Counted from the first letter of the stretch, positions 50,450 through 59,411 are shown. The stretch: DNA of 64,000 nucleotides from Ottowia flava (GCF_008017535.1 NZ_VRUA01000010.1:86487-150486); one strand, 5' to 3'. The notes: a model not told the origin generated them from the letters alone. Program-made: numbers and translations.

Positions 50450-50867
50450 TCGAAGGTCGTCGGCTCTGGTTCTGCGGCCCGGTGGCGGCCGCCACGGACA
50501 TCACGCCCTGGGTGCCGCCGGCCAGCGCGCGCGCGGCCATGGCTTCCAGCGGTTCGGCCCGGTAACTCATGGCGCGCAGCGCCATCGGCAGGTTGGCCCC
50601 GGCGATCAGGCGCGTGTGCACGCCGTCCACCAGGCGCTGCGCCACGTTGCAGGGCGTGGCGCCAAAGATGTCGGTCAGCACCAGCACGTTGCCGCTGGGC
50701 AGGGACTTGAGGGCCTGCTGCGCCTGCGCCAGGGAGGCTTCTGGCTCGGCCCTGGCCTGCACGTCCACGGCCGCCACCGAATCGGCGGCGTCGGGGAAGC
50801 AGTGCAGCACGCCTTCGCGCAAGGCATTGGCCAGCGGGGCGTGGGCAATGATGAGGACGGCGTTCAT
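50418..50867 (-). CDS. PTS EIIA component, mannose/fructose family (regulatory type)
   Basis: 149 residues. EIIA-Man fold: NAVLIIAHAPLANALREGV with phosphorylated His9, and VLVLTDIFGATPCNVAQRLV. It normally receives phosphate from HPr; no IIB/IIC genes are nearby. The last ten residues, SEHHHHQQ, come from reading across the ptsH start region and lie outside the conserved domain. Head of the EIIA-HPr-TPR-EI cluster. Confidence 0.92.
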   Translation of the reverse strand: MNAVLIIAHAPLANALREGVLHCFPDAADSVAAVDVQARAEPEASLAQAQQALKSLPSGNVLVLTDIFGATPCNVAQRLVDGVHTRLIAGANLPMALRAMSYRAEPLEAMAARALAGGTQGVMSVAAATGPQNQSRRPSNDSEHHHHQQ

Positions 50868-50890
50868 GGCGGGGCTCGGTGCATCCTGGA

Positions 50891-52195
50891 TTATCGGTGG
50901 CGGCGGCCGCTGATGCTGAAGTGCAGCCAGCAAGCCACACTCAGCACGCCAAACACGCCCATGGCGCCGCGCAGTGCGTTGACGGGCGACCAGCCGAACG
51001 CCTCCAGCGCGTCGGCGCCCAGGCCGATGCCCCATTGCACGAAGAAGATGCCGATAAAGATCACCAGGTTGTAAGCCGACAGCGCCCGCCCCGCCAGCGC
51101 CGGCAGGAAAGACAACGCCAGCACCGGCTGAACCTGCGCCATCGGCGTGGCCAGCACGCAGTACAGCGCCAACAGCGCGAAGCTGGCGCCGCCCAGCGCC
51201 GGCCCGGCCAGCACCAGCAGCGCCAGCGCGGCAAAACTGAACGGCGCCAGCCGCACCACCAGCGCGTCGACCGAGACGCCGCGCGCGGCCAGCCGCGGCA
51301 TGGCCATGCCCCAACCCAGAAAAACCACCAGCATCGACAGGTTGATCCAGAACAGCCCGGTGGCCGCGCCCAGCGGCGTGCTGCCGCCGACCCGGGTCAT
51401 CCAGGGGCCGGCCCAGAGCGACTGGATGGCGACCATGCCGCCAAAACTGACCATGCCCAGCGGCACGGCGCGCCGAAATGCGCGGTTGCGCCAAATCTCG
51501 GAATAGGAACCTTTTGGGGCTGCAGCGTTAGAACCACCTGCGCGAGCAGCTTCTGTTTTAGGAGCATCCGACTGCCAGTGCGGCACCACCCAGGCGATCA
51601 GCGCCATCGACACCAGCGCCAGCGCGGTGATCAGCCAGAACAGCGCGCGCCAGCCCAGCACCGGCACCAGCCACTGCACCGGCAGCGTGGCGGCCAGCAT
51701 GCCGAGCGAGCCGGTCATCATCAACCAGGCGTTGGCGCGCAGCTGCGCCCCGGCGTCCAGCCAGCGGCGAAAGCCGGTCAGCGGCGCCAGCAGGCAGGCC
51801 GCCACGCCCACGCCCATCAGCGCGCGCGCCAGCATCAGCCCGGTGAAGCCGTCGGCCAGCGCAAACGCCGCGCAGCCCAGCACGGTGACGCTGAGCAGGC
51901 TGAGCAGCACCGCCTTGGGCCCGTAGCGGTCGAGCCAGGTGCCCATGGGCAGCTGCACCGCGGCGAAGCCGAGGAAGTAGCCGCCCGCCAGCAGGCCGAG
52001 ATCGCGCGCGTTCAGCGCAAAATCTTCGGTGAGCACCGGCGACAGCGTGGCCGTCACCGCGCGCAGTAAAGCCGACAGGAAATAGGCCACCGCGAACGCC
52101 AGGAACACCACCATCGCCGCCCGGCGCGGCAGCACCTGCGACGTGCCCGGCGGCGCGGGCGGGGCGCCGCGCGGCGGCGGCTCGGCGGCGCTCAC
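50891..52195 (-). CDS. MFS transporter (nitrate/nitrite- or sugar-porter-like)
   Basis: 434 residues, 12 TM helices. The MFS motif A region reads GTWLDRYGPKAVLLSLL after TM2. The GTG at 52195 overlaps the upstream lipoprotein stop (GTGA) and was chosen as start. The cytoplasmic loop between TM6 and TM7 (about residues 208-226, DAPKTEAARAGGSNAAAPKG) is encoded by a copy of the interspersed repeat. Substrate unknown. Confidence 0.87.
   Translation of the reverse strand: MSAAEPPPRGAPPAPPGTSQVLPRRAAMVVFLAFAVAYFLSALLRAVTATLSPVLTEDFALNARDLGLLAGGYFLGFAAVQLPMGTWLDRYGPKAVLLSLLSVTVLGCAAFALADGFTGLMLARALMGVGVAACLLAPLTGFRRWLDAGAQLRANAWLMMTGSLGMLAATLPVQWLVPVLGWRALFWLITALALVSMALIAWVVPHWQSDAPKTEAARAGGSNAAAPKGSYSEIWRNRAFRRAVPLGMVSFGGMVAIQSLWAGPWMTRVGGSTPLGAATGLFWINLSMLVVFLGWGMAMPRLAARGVSVDALVVRLAPFSFAALALLVLAGPALGGASFALLALYCVLATPMAQVQPVLALSFLPALAGRALSAYNLVIFIGIFFVQWGIGLGADALEAFGWSPVNALRGAMGVFGVLSVACWLHFSISGRRHR
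51525..51566 (+). repeat. In-frame copy of the interspersed repeat (R14)
   Basis: GCGTTAGAACCACC, TGCGCG, AGCAGCTTC and TAGGAGCA; the left end is the GCGCTAGAACC variant of R15. It is in the gene for the MFS transporter and encodes its TM6-TM7 loop. The AT-rich CTTCTGTTTTAGG stretch stands out from the gene. Confidence 0.7.
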
Positions 52196-52743
52196 CGCCA
52201 CTTCAGCCCGGCGAAGAAGGCATCGGCCACCTCAGGCTGCGGCCGCTCGCTGTACATGACGGCGTGCACCAGTTCGGTACCGCCGCCTTCCGCCGCGCGC
52301 GCGGTCCACACGCCCTGGGCGTGCACGGGACGCCCGTTCGGCGCCTGCCCCTGGGCGACGACGCGCTGCGCGTGCGCCAGCGGCAGGCCGCCGGCGGGCT
52401 GGAACGGCTGGCGCGTGGTCTCGCCCGTCGCCTTCATGTTGCCGAGCGTGGCCTGCTCCCAGCCCGCCAGCAGCTCGTCGGGCATGCGCCCGGCGCCGAC
52501 TTTGGTGGCCATGACGGCGAAGGTGGCGCCGCCGGCCTCGCAGCCGAGCACCGCCAGCTCGGTCGGCTGGCCGCCCAGCGGCACGCTGCGTTCGGCGTGG
52601 TCGGGCTTGCAAGGCAGCAGCGCCTGTGCGCCGGTGGGCGGCAGCGGCAGCTCGCGCCAGTTGAGCGAGGGTGTGCAGGCCGACAGCGTCAGCCACGCAG
52701 CAAAGAAAGACGCCGCGAGCGCGACCGGGCGAAGCGAAACCAT
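52192..52743 (-). CDS. Hypothetical lipoprotein
   Basis: 183 residues. Lipobox LSAC at Cys23 after a 22-residue signal. The mature part has LPCKPDHAERSVPLGGQPTEL, two further Cys (LPC, LGC) that could pair, and ends VADAFFAGLKWR. I recognise no domain. It overlaps the MFS gene (GTGA), so the two are co-translated. Confidence 0.75.
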   Translation of the reverse strand: MVSLRPVALAASFFAAWLTLSACTPSLNWRELPLPPTGAQALLPCKPDHAERSVPLGGQPTELAVLGCEAGGATFAVMATKVGAGRMPDELLAGWEQATLGNMKATGETTRQPFQPAGGLPLAHAQRVVAQGQAPNGRPVHAQGVWTARAAEGGGTELVHAVMYSERPQPEVADAFFAGLKWR

Positions 52744-52845
52744 GCCCCGGATTATCGGCCGCGCCCTGCGCTGCTGCCGGCTTGGCGCGCGCGGGCCTTG
52801 GCGCACCGGGCACGCCAGCGGCGCCCGCTGGGTCAGAATGCGGCC

Positions 52846-54081
52846 ATGAACTCTCTCGATGGCATCCGAATCCTCGACCTGTCCCGCGTGCTGGCGGGGC
52901 CGTGGTGTACGCAAACCCTGGCCGACCTGGGCGCGGACGTGATCAAGATCGAACGCCCCGGCAGCGGCGACGACACCCGCAGCTGGGGCCCGCCCTTTCT
53001 GACGGCCGACGACGGCCAGGAGACGCACGAAGCGGCCTACTACCTGGGTGCCAACCGCAACAAGCGCTCGGTCAGCTGCGACATCGCCACGCCCGCCGGA
53101 CAGCAGCTCATCCGCGAGCTGGTGGCGCACTGCCAGGTGTTCATCGAGAACTTCAAGGTCGGCGACATGGCGCGCTACGGGCTCGACTACGACAGCCTGA
53201 AGGCCATCAACCCGGCGCTGGTCTACTGCAGCCTGACCGGCTTCGGCCAGACCGGGCCGTACGCGCCGCGCGCCGGCTACGACTACGCCATCCAGGGCAT
53301 GGGCGGGCTGATGAGCATCACCGGCGAGCGCGACACCCTGGGCGGCGGCCCGCAGAAGGTGGGCGTGGCCGTGGCCGACCTGTTCACCGGCATGTACGCC
53401 ACCGTGGGCATCCTGGCGGCGCTGCGCCACGCCGAACGCACGGGCGAAGGCCAGTACGTCGACATGGCGCTGCTGGACACGCAAACCGCCATGCTGGCCA
53501 ACCTGGGCGCCAACTACCTGGTCAGCGGCAAGGTGCCGGGCCGCATGGGCAACGCGCACCAGAACATCGTGCCCTACCAGGTGTTCGAGGTGGCGCCCAA
53601 GGCCGACGGCAGCGCCGACCACATCATCCTGGCGGTGGGCAACGACGGGCAGTACGCCAAGTTCTGCCAGGTGGCCGGGCGGCCCGACCTGGCGCAGGAC
53701 GCGCGGTACGTCAAAAACGCCGATCGTGTGCGCAACCGCGACGAACTCGTGCCCATCCTCACCGAAATCATGAAAGCCCGCCCGAAGGCGAACTGGCTGG
53801 CGGCGCTGGAAGCGGCCAAGGTGCCGTGCGGCGCGATCAACAACCTGCAGGAAGTGTTTGAAGACCCGCAGGTGCAGCAGCGCGGCATGGTCACGCACTG
53901 GAAGCACCCTTTCAAGCACGACCTGCGGCTGGTCGCCAGCCCACTCAAGCTGTCGAAAACGCCGGTGCGCACCGACCTGCCGCCGCCGCTGCTGGGCCAG
54001 CACACCGACGACGTGCTGGGCAATCTGCTGGGCTACGACGCGGCCCGGCTGGCGGCGCTGCGCGACCAGAAGGTGATTTGA
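52846..54081 (+). CDS. Class III CoA transferase (CaiB/BaiF family)
   Basis: 411 residues. Conserved N-terminus GIRILDLSRVLAGPWCTQTL, ADVIKIERPGSGDDTR, and the catalytic Asp178 in VAVADLFTGMYA (Asp169 in formyl-CoA transferase). It moves CoA between carboxylic acids; the acid is unknown. The start lies 7 bp after CAGAAT, so the transcript may be nearly leaderless. Confidence 0.93.
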   Translation: MNSLDGIRILDLSRVLAGPWCTQTLADLGADVIKIERPGSGDDTRSWGPPFLTADDGQETHEAAYYLGANRNKRSVSCDIATPAGQQLIRELVAHCQVFIENFKVGDMARYGLDYDSLKAINPALVYCSLTGFGQTGPYAPRAGYDYAIQGMGGLMSITGERDTLGGGPQKVGVAVADLFTGMYATVGILAALRHAERTGEGQYVDMALLDTQTAMLANLGANYLVSGKVPGRMGNAHQNIVPYQVFEVAPKADGSADHIILAVGNDGQYAKFCQVAGRPDLAQDARYVKNADRVRNRDELVPILTEIMKARPKANWLAALEAAKVPCGAINNLQEVFEDPQVQQRGMVTHWKHPFKHDLRLVASPLKLSKTPVRTDLPPPLLGQHTDDVLGNLLGYDAARLAALRDQKVI

Positions 54082-54097
54082 ATTGCATCAGATCACT

Positions 54098-54135
54098 CTG
54101 TATTTCATAGCTGCTTGCGCAGATGGTTCTAGCGC
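54098..54135 (-). repeat. Interspersed 40-bp repeat, copy R15
   Basis: Minus-strand reading: GCGCTAGAACCA, TGCGCA, AGCAGCTATGAAATACAG. The arm points to the CoA transferase stop, 17 bp away. Confidence 0.75.
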
Positions 54136-54172
54136 CAGAGGCCAATTTGATCCATAAATCAGGAGACCGACT

Positions 54173-54910
54173 ATGGCCAACTACCTGCTCGTGCATGGCG
54201 CCTGGGGCGGCGCCTGGTACTGGCGCGACACGCTGAACACGCTGATCCGTGCCGGCCACCGCGCGCACGCCGTTACGCTGACGGGCCTGGGCGAACGCGC
54301 CCACCTGCTCACGCCCGACATCAACCTGGAAACCCACATCGCCGACGTGCTGGGCGCGCTGGACACGGAAGAGCTGGACGACTGCATCTTGGTGGTGCAT
54401 TCCTACGCCGGCATGCTGGGCACCGCCGCGGCCGACCGCCGGCCAGGCAAGCTGCGCCACCTGGTCTATGTGGACGCCGTACTGCCCACGCCGGGCGAAA
54501 CCTGGGGCAGCGCGCACAGCGCCGACACGCGCACGCAGCGCATCGCCGGTGCCGAGGCGAACGAGCAGTACGCCTTTCCCGCGCCGCCCGCCAGCGCCTT
54601 CGGCCTGACCGGCGCGCTGGCCGAGTGGGTCGAACGCCGCAGCACGCCCCACCCCGGCCACACCTACACGCAAGCGCTGGATTTCGACCCGGTGCGCGTG
54701 GCCGCCGTGCCGCGCACCTTCATCAGCTGCACCGACCCGCGCCTGGCCACCATCGACCCATCGCGCCAGCGCATCGCCAACCCGCAGTTCTGGGGCGGCG
54801 CCTGGGCCGGCGGCGGCGGGGTGCGTGTCGTCGAAATGGCGACCGGGCACGACCCGATGTTGAGCGAGCCCGAGGCGTTCCAGCAGCTGCTGCTTCAGCT
54901 GGCCATGTGA
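54173..54910 (+). CDS. Alpha/beta hydrolase (plant-type esterase/hydroxynitrile-lyase-like)
   Basis: 245 residues. N-terminal YLLVHGAWGGAWYWRD, nucleophile Ser77 in HSYAGM, and His in ATGHDPMLSEP. This is the methylesterase/EstC branch, which hydrolyses small esters. Start with AGGAG upstream. No signal peptide; substrate unknown. Confidence 0.88.
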   Translation: MANYLLVHGAWGGAWYWRDTLNTLIRAGHRAHAVTLTGLGERAHLLTPDINLETHIADVLGALDTEELDDCILVVHSYAGMLGTAAADRRPGKLRHLVYVDAVLPTPGETWGSAHSADTRTQRIAGAEANEQYAFPAPPASAFGLTGALAEWVERRSTPHPGHTYTQALDFDPVRVAAVPRTFISCTDPRLATIDPSRQRIANPQFWGGAWAGGGGVRVVEMATGHDPMLSEPEAFQQLLLQLAM

Positions 54911-55077
54911 CGAGGCGGCCTGGGCCACGTGCCCAGGCGCATGTCGCCGCTTTCTTGGCCCGCAGGACGAACTTCCCGCAGCGGTTGCGATCCATTGGGC
55001 TGAGCACCGCGCCCACGCCAAGACCCCGAGCCGGCGCGGACAAGCTTGCGGCGCGCGCAAGAGACGCCCGCGCTCCC

Positions 55078-55083
55078 TAAAAT
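55078..55083 (+). promoter_or_regulatory. Candidate -10 for the TlpA-like gene
   Basis: TAAAAT lies 12 bp before the ATG, so a transcript starting 7 bp further would have almost no leader. No clear -35 is seen. Confidence 0.35.
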
Positions 55084-55095
55084 ACAGGTTGCACC

Positions 55096-55593
55096 ATGAA
55101 AGCCCCTACCTTCAAAACCCTGAGCGTGGCGCTGGCCCTGGCCACCACGCTGGCGCTGGCTGGCTGCGGCAAGGACAGCGCGCCCGAGTCCACCTTCGTG
55201 CTGCTCGACGGCAGCCAACAGACCACACAAAACCTCAAGGGCAAGGTCACGCTGGTGAATTTCTGGGCCACCAGCTGCACCACGTGCGTGGCGGAGATGC
55301 CGCAAATTGTCGCCACTTACGACAAGTTCAAGGCCAAAGGCTACGAAACCGTGGCGGTCGCCATGCAGTACGACCCGCCAAGCTACGTCGTCAACTTTGC
55401 CGAAACGCGCAAGCTGCCCTTCAAGGTGGCGATCGACAACACGGGTGAGGTGGCCAGGGCCTGGGGCGATATCAAGCTGACGCCGACCACCTTCGTGCTG
55501 AACAAGCAGGGGGAGATCGTCAAACGCTACGTGGGTGCGCCCAACTTTGACGAACTGCACAAGCTGATCGAGAAGCTGCTGGCCGAGGCTTGA
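55096..55593 (+). CDS. TlpA-like thioredoxin-fold lipoprotein
   Basis: 165 residues. Lipobox LAGC at Cys24. The redox motif Cys61-Thr-Thr-Cys64 is in FWATSCTTCVAEMP, and cis-Pro in TPTTFVL. Anchored in the envelope, it probably reduces periplasmic disulfides, for example in cytochrome c maturation or copper delivery. Ends at a strong terminator. Confidence 0.92.
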   Translation: MKAPTFKTLSVALALATTLALAGCGKDSAPESTFVLLDGSQQTTQNLKGKVTLVNFWATSCTTCVAEMPQIVATYDKFKAKGYETVAVAMQYDPPSYVVNFAETRKLPFKVAIDNTGEVARAWGDIKLTPTTFVLNKQGEIVKRYVGAPNFDELHKLIEKLLAEA

Positions 55594-55635
55594 TCGGACG
55601 AGCGGACGGCTGCCTTTTCCGCTTGATCGCCCCCC

Positions 55636-55665
55636 AAAAAAAGCCGCGTCGAACGCGGCTTTTTT
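55636..55665 (+). terminator. Bidirectional terminator after TlpA-like gene
   Basis: AAAAAGCCGCG, TCGAA loop, CGCGGCTTTTTT, 43 bp after the stop. A and T runs on both sides. Confidence 0.9.
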
Positions 55666-55680
55666 GTCTTTTCGGGCGCT

Positions 55681-55722
55681 GGCCTTAGGTACGTCTGCGC
55701 AAGCAGCTATCAAATCGATTGC
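55681..55722 (+). repeat. Interspersed 40-bp repeat, copy R16
   Basis: GGCCTTAGGTACG, TCTGCGCAAGCAGCTATCAAA and CGATTGC. The left end is degenerate. The arm faces the cytochrome c' stop. Confidence 0.7.
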
Positions 55723-55767
55723 ACATCCGCACCCAAACCACGCTGGCCAGCGGCTTCAACCGACTGC

Positions 55768-56229
55768 TTACTTCTTGCGGAAGTCGTCGTGGCAGGCCTT
55801 GCAGCTTTGCGCAGCGGGGCCGAACGCGGCCTTGAGCTGGTCCAGGTTGCCACTCTTGGCGGCCACGGCCAGCTTGCCAGTGGCGTCGACCATCTTCGCG
55901 TTCAGGTCCTTCACCTTGGGCAATTCTTTCCACACGTCGGGCAGGGCACGCGTGTTGTGGCCGGATTCGGAGCCGGGAACGAAGGCGTTGATCGGCAACT
56001 TGGCCACAGCGGCGATCACGTCCCCGTCGGCGGCGGCGGTGGCCGCGTCGTAGGGCATCTTGCCGTTGGCCATGGCGCCCAGACGGCCGAAGTGAAAGCC
56101 CAGCACGCGAAAGGCGCTCTGGCGGTATTGGACGGCGTCTTCGGCCTTGGCAAACTGGGCGGCGGCGGGCAGGGAGGCCAGCAAGCCAGCAGCAGCCAGC
56201 GACAGCGCAAGCAGGGACTTCTTGTTCAT
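55768..56229 (-). CDS. Cytochrome c' (four-helix-bundle class II)
   Basis: 153 residues. Signal 1-24 (cleavage after AAAQ), then a helical bundle with YRQSAFRVLGFHFGRLGAMA and the C-terminal haem site Cys143-Lys-Ala-Cys146-His147. Length and position of CxxCH near the end are characteristic. Periplasmic; binds NO or acts as electron carrier. Divergent from a cytochrome b561 gene. GGAG supports the start. Confidence 0.93.
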   Translation of the reverse strand: MNKKSLLALSLAAAGLLASLPAAAQFAKAEDAVQYRQSAFRVLGFHFGRLGAMANGKMPYDAATAAADGDVIAAVAKLPINAFVPGSESGHNTRALPDVWKELPKVKDLNAKMVDATGKLAVAAKSGNLDQLKAAFGPAAQSCKACHDDFRKK

Positions 56230-56386
56230 GGGAGGAGCTCCGGGATTCGGTTGAACGGGGTGGCGGCGAGCAGGTCGTCCCGCCGTTCGGCGCATCGGCC
56301 ACTTAGGGCGCCGGTATGCTACCTTTGCCAAGAATATCGGGTTTTTGATCGGTACGCCCAGCCGCTTCGCTTCTGTCAGGAAAGCC

Positions 56387-57067
56387 ATGACCACTGTCCG
56401 CATCTGGGACCTGCCCACGCGCCTGTTTCACTGGGCGCTGGCCGCCTGCATCGTCGGTCTGGTGGTCACCGCCAAGATCGGCGGCGAGGCGATGAACTGG
56501 CACTTCCGCCTTGCCTACGCGGTCTTCACGCTGCTGCTATTCCGGCTGCTGTGGGGTCTGGTGGGTGGCCACTGGTCGCGGTTTGCCAGCTTTTTCCCGA
56601 CGCCCGGGCGGCTGGCCCGCTACCTGGGTGGGCGCGGCACGGCGGCCGACTCGGCCGGCCATTCGCCGCTGGGCGCGCTGTCGGTCTTTGCGATGTTGCT
56701 GGTGCTGGCGCTGCAGATCGCCAGCGGGCTGTTTGCCGACGACGAGATCGCTTTCTCCGGCCCCCTGACGGCACTCGTGTCGGGCGAGTGGGTCAGCCGC
56801 GCCACCACCTGGCACAAGGGTTGGGGCCAGTACTTGGTGATCGGCCTGGTGCTGCTGCATGTGGTCGCCGTGTTCGCCTACCTGGCGCGGCGGCGCAACC
56901 TGATCACCCCCATGGTGACCGGCGACAAGGTGGTCCCAGGCGCTGCTGCGCTGCCGTCGGCGGCCGATTCGGCCGGTCACCGGCTGCTGGCGCTTCTGCT
57001 GCTGACACTGTCGGCCGGTGTGGTGTACGCCGTGGTGCAGTTCGGGGCCGTGCCGTCGCTGGGCTAA
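56387..57067 (+). CDS. Cytochrome b561-family membrane protein
   Basis: 226 residues. Four to five TM helices with candidate haem His in LPTRLFHWALA, MNWHFRLAYAVF, TTWHKGWGQYL and VLLHVVAV. AGGAAAG precedes the ATG at 56387. It is divergent from cytochrome c', a common pairing in which b561 may pass electrons to the periplasmic c-type protein. Confidence 0.9.
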   Translation: MTTVRIWDLPTRLFHWALAACIVGLVVTAKIGGEAMNWHFRLAYAVFTLLLFRLLWGLVGGHWSRFASFFPTPGRLARYLGGRGTAADSAGHSPLGALSVFAMLLVLALQIASGLFADDEIAFSGPLTALVSGEWVSRATTWHKGWGQYLVIGLVLLHVVAVFAYLARRRNLITPMVTGDKVVPGAAALPSAADSAGHRLLALLLLTLSAGVVYAVVQFGAVPSLG

Positions 57068-57094
57068 ACTGCCCCCCAGCTGGCGCCGCCCTGA

Positions 57095-57631
57095 ATGGGC
57101 GATGTTGGCCGCTGTTCAACCCTTGACCCTGCCGTGGACACCCGCCCTCCTGTCGATATTTTTGTGGCCGCCAGCGCCGAACACATGGCCCAGGCCCGAG
57201 ACCTGTTCCTGGAATACGCCCAGCTGCTGGGCGTGGATTTGCAATTCCAGGGTTTCGATGACGAATTGAGCGGGTTGCCTGGAGACTACGCCGAGCCGCG
57301 CGGAACGCTGCTGCTGGCCGCAGTCGATGGCGAACTCGCCGGTTGCTGCGCCTTGCGGCCGATCGACGATGTCGACCACACCAACGCGGCCGAGATGAAG
57401 CGCCTGTTCGTGCGCAAGGCGTTCCGGGGTTTCGGCCTGGGTCGCCATCTGGCCGAAGCCGTGCTGGAAGCGGCCGTGCGGCTCGGCTACGACTGCGTGC
57501 TGCTGGACACGCTCGATGAGATGGAGGCGGCCCGCGCTCTGTACGAAGACCTGGGCTTCGAAGAAATTCCGCCCTACTACCACAACCCCTTGCCTGGCGC
57601 GCATTACCTGAAGGTCGATCTGCGCGCCTGA
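57095..57631 (+). CDS. GNAT-family N-acetyltransferase
   Basis: 178 residues. Acetyl-CoA motif A is VRKAFRGFGLGRHLAEAVLE, containing the R/Q-x-x-G-x-G/A pattern RGFGLG; motif B is LYEDLGFEEIPPYYHNP. The first 20 residues are weakly conserved; a GTG at 57134 could be the true start. Substrate unknown. Confidence 0.87.
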   Translation: MGDVGRCSTLDPAVDTRPPVDIFVAASAEHMAQARDLFLEYAQLLGVDLQFQGFDDELSGLPGDYAEPRGTLLLAAVDGELAGCCALRPIDDVDHTNAAEMKRLFVRKAFRGFGLGRHLAEAVLEAAVRLGYDCVLLDTLDEMEAARALYEDLGFEEIPPYYHNPLPGAHYLKVDLRA

Positions 57632-57755
57632 GGCTTGGGGGCTGGGCGTTCGCTGGGCGCTGGCGGGGTCGGCATCGCGCCAACCCATTCGAACTCCATG
57701 CCGAGAGCACGTTGCCCACGGCTCCAACTTCACATTCGAACGCTTTTCGATTCGC

Positions 57756-57795
57756 GTCCTACAACAGACCGCGCAGGCAGCTATGCTTTTAGCAG
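57756..57795 (+). repeat. Interspersed 40-bp repeat, copy R17
   Basis: GTCCTACAACAGACC, GCGCA, GGCAGCTATG and TTTAGC are in order. The arm faces the peroxiredoxin stop. Confidence 0.7.
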
Positions 57796-57837
57796 CAAAA
57801 ATGGATCTGCTGGTGCGCGGTCGATCGCGGGCTCAGA

Positions 57838-58344
57838 TCAGGCTTTGGCTTGCGCCAGCATCGTAGCGCCGTCGCTCACCTCAAACTTGCCCGGCGCTTC
57901 CACGTTCAGCGTGACGACCTTGCCGTCTTTCACCAGCATGGAATAGCGGTTGCTGCGCAGGCCCATGCCCTTGCCGTTCAGGTCCAGCGTCAAGCCGGTG
58001 GCCTTGGCGAAAGCGGCGTCGCCGTCAGCCAGCATGCGAACCTTGCCGTCGGTCTTCTGGTCGCGCGCCCAGGCGCCCATGACGAAGGGGTCGTTCACCG
58101 ACAGGCACCAGATTTCGTCCACGCCGGCGGCCTTCATCGCATCGGCGTTCTGCAGGTAGCTGGGCACGTGCTTGGCCGAGCAGGTGGGCGTGAAGGCGCC
58201 GGGCACGGCAAAGATGGCAATCGTCTTGCCTGCAGCCGCCTTGGCCACGTCGACCGGGTTGGGGCCTAGGCTGCAGCCATTGCCTTCGACTTCCGAGTAC
58301 TCGGACAGGGTGACGGCGGGCAGGGAATCTCCGACTTTGATCAT
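57838..58344 (-). CDS. Peroxiredoxin, Prx5 type
   Basis: 168 residues from the ATG at 58344 with GAGGAG upstream. Peroxidatic Cys55 in FAVPGAFTPTCSAKHVPSY, and WCLSVNDPFVMGAWA. It reduces hydroperoxides using glutathione or thioredoxin. It lies directly downstream of the S10 operon terminator on the same strand. Confidence 0.94.
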   Translation of the reverse strand: MIKVGDSLPAVTLSEYSEVEGNGCSLGPNPVDVAKAAAGKTIAIFAVPGAFTPTCSAKHVPSYLQNADAMKAAGVDEIWCLSVNDPFVMGAWARDQKTDGKVRMLADGDAAFAKATGLTLDLNGKGMGLRSNRYSMLVKDGKVVTLNVEAPGKFEVSDGATMLAQAKA

Positions 58345-58396
58345 GGTGCGCTCCTCGTTATGTGCGTGAAGGGAGGGCCCCGAAAACCGGGCGCCC

Positions 58397-58429
58397 AAAA
58401 CAAAAACGACCCACATTGTGGGCCGTTTC
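58397..58429 (-). terminator. Terminator after rpsQ
   Basis: On the minus strand AAACGGCCCACA and TGTGGGTCGTTTTTG form a long stem with one G-T pair, then a T run, 71 bp after rpsQ. Confidence 0.85.
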
Positions 58430-58500
58430 ATGCACCCCGCACCGGGGCGGGGTTTTAACGTCGGGGCAGCGCAAGCACCGCTCCGACGTGGCGCGTGGCA

Positions 58501-58770
58501 TCAGACCACGGCAGCCTTTTGAACCAGGCGCGTGGCGACCCAGTTCTTGGTTTTCGAGAGCGGACGGCTCTCGGTGATTTCGATCATGTCGCCGAGCTTG
58601 TACTCGTCTTTTTCGTCGTGCGCGTGGTACTTGGACGAACGAATCATGATCTTGCCGTAGATCGGGTGCTTGACGCGGCGCTCGATCAATACGGTCACGG
58701 TTTTGTTGCGCTTGTCGCTGACGACCTTGCCGATCAGGGTGCGCTTGAGGGAGGGTTTGGCTTCCGTCAT
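58501..58770 (-). CDS. rpsQ: 30S ribosomal protein S17
   Basis: 89 residues. [20 protein letters not shown] and [16 protein letters not shown] are the S17 OB-fold signature. AAGGA places the start at the ATG at 58770; a GTG one codon earlier is less likely. Last ribosomal gene before a terminator; rplN does not follow here. Confidence 0.97.
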   Translation of the reverse strand: MTEAKPSLKRTLIGKVVSDKRNKTVTVLIERRVKHPIYGKIMIRSSKYHAHDEKDEYKLGDMIEITESRPLSKTKNWVATRLVQKAAVV

Positions 58771-58778
58771 CACAGTCC

Positions 58779-58976
58779 TTACTTGGCGGCGGCTTGCTTC
58801 TCGGCGATCAGCGTCTTGGCGCGCGCGATGGCGCGACGCGTTTCGCGCAGCTGGGCCGTGTTGTTGAGTTGCTGCGTGGCTTTTTGCATGCGCAGGTTGA
58901 AATGGGCCTTTTGCAGGTCCTTCACCTCGGCTTGCAGACCAGCCACGTCCTTCTTGCGCAGTTCAGCGGTTTTCAT
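58779..58976 (-). CDS. rpmC: 50S ribosomal protein L29
   Basis: 65 residues. [20 protein letters not shown] and [19 protein letters not shown] are typical. It lines the peptide exit tunnel opening. Confidence 0.97.
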   Translation of the reverse strand: MKTAELRKKDVAGLQAEVKDLQKAHFNLRMQKATQQLNNTAQLRETRRAIARAKTLIAEKQAAAK

Positions 58977-58992
58977 CTGGTGTTGCTCCTGA

Positions 58993-59409
58993 TTACTGGC
59001 CGATCATGCGCGCCACGAAGGTCGTGCGCAGGGGCAGCTTGGCCGCAGCCAGCTGGAATGCCTCGCGGGCCAGCGCCTCGGGCACACCCACGATTTCGTA
59101 CAGCACCTTGCCGGGCTGGATCTCGGCCACGTAGTACTCGGGGTTGCCTTTACCGTTACCCATACGCACTTCGGCGGGCTTGGTAGAAATTGGCTTGTCC
59201 GGGAACACACGGATCCAGATGCGGCCACCGCGCTTGACGTGACGGGTGATGGCACGGCGGGCGGATTCGATCTGGCGCGCCGTCAGACGGCCGCGATCGG
59301 TGGACTTCAGACCGAATTCGCCAAAGGCCACGGTATTGCCACGAGTGGCGATACCGGTGTTGCGGCCCTTGTGCTCCTTGCGGTACTTTCTGCGTGCAGG
59401 TTGCAGCAT
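58993..59409 (-). CDS. rplP: 50S ribosomal protein L16
   Basis: 138 residues. [20 protein letters not shown] and [20 protein letters not shown] are signature stretches. Binds near the A site. The start overlaps the spacer after rpsC by 2 bp distance. Confidence 0.98.
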   Translation of the reverse strand: MLQPARRKYRKEHKGRNTGIATRGNTVAFGEFGLKSTDRGRLTARQIESARRAITRHVKRGGRIWIRVFPDKPISTKPAEVRMGNGKGNPEYYVAEIQPGKVLYEIVGVPEALAREAFQLAAAKLPLRTTFVARMIGQ

Positions 59410-59411
59410 GT

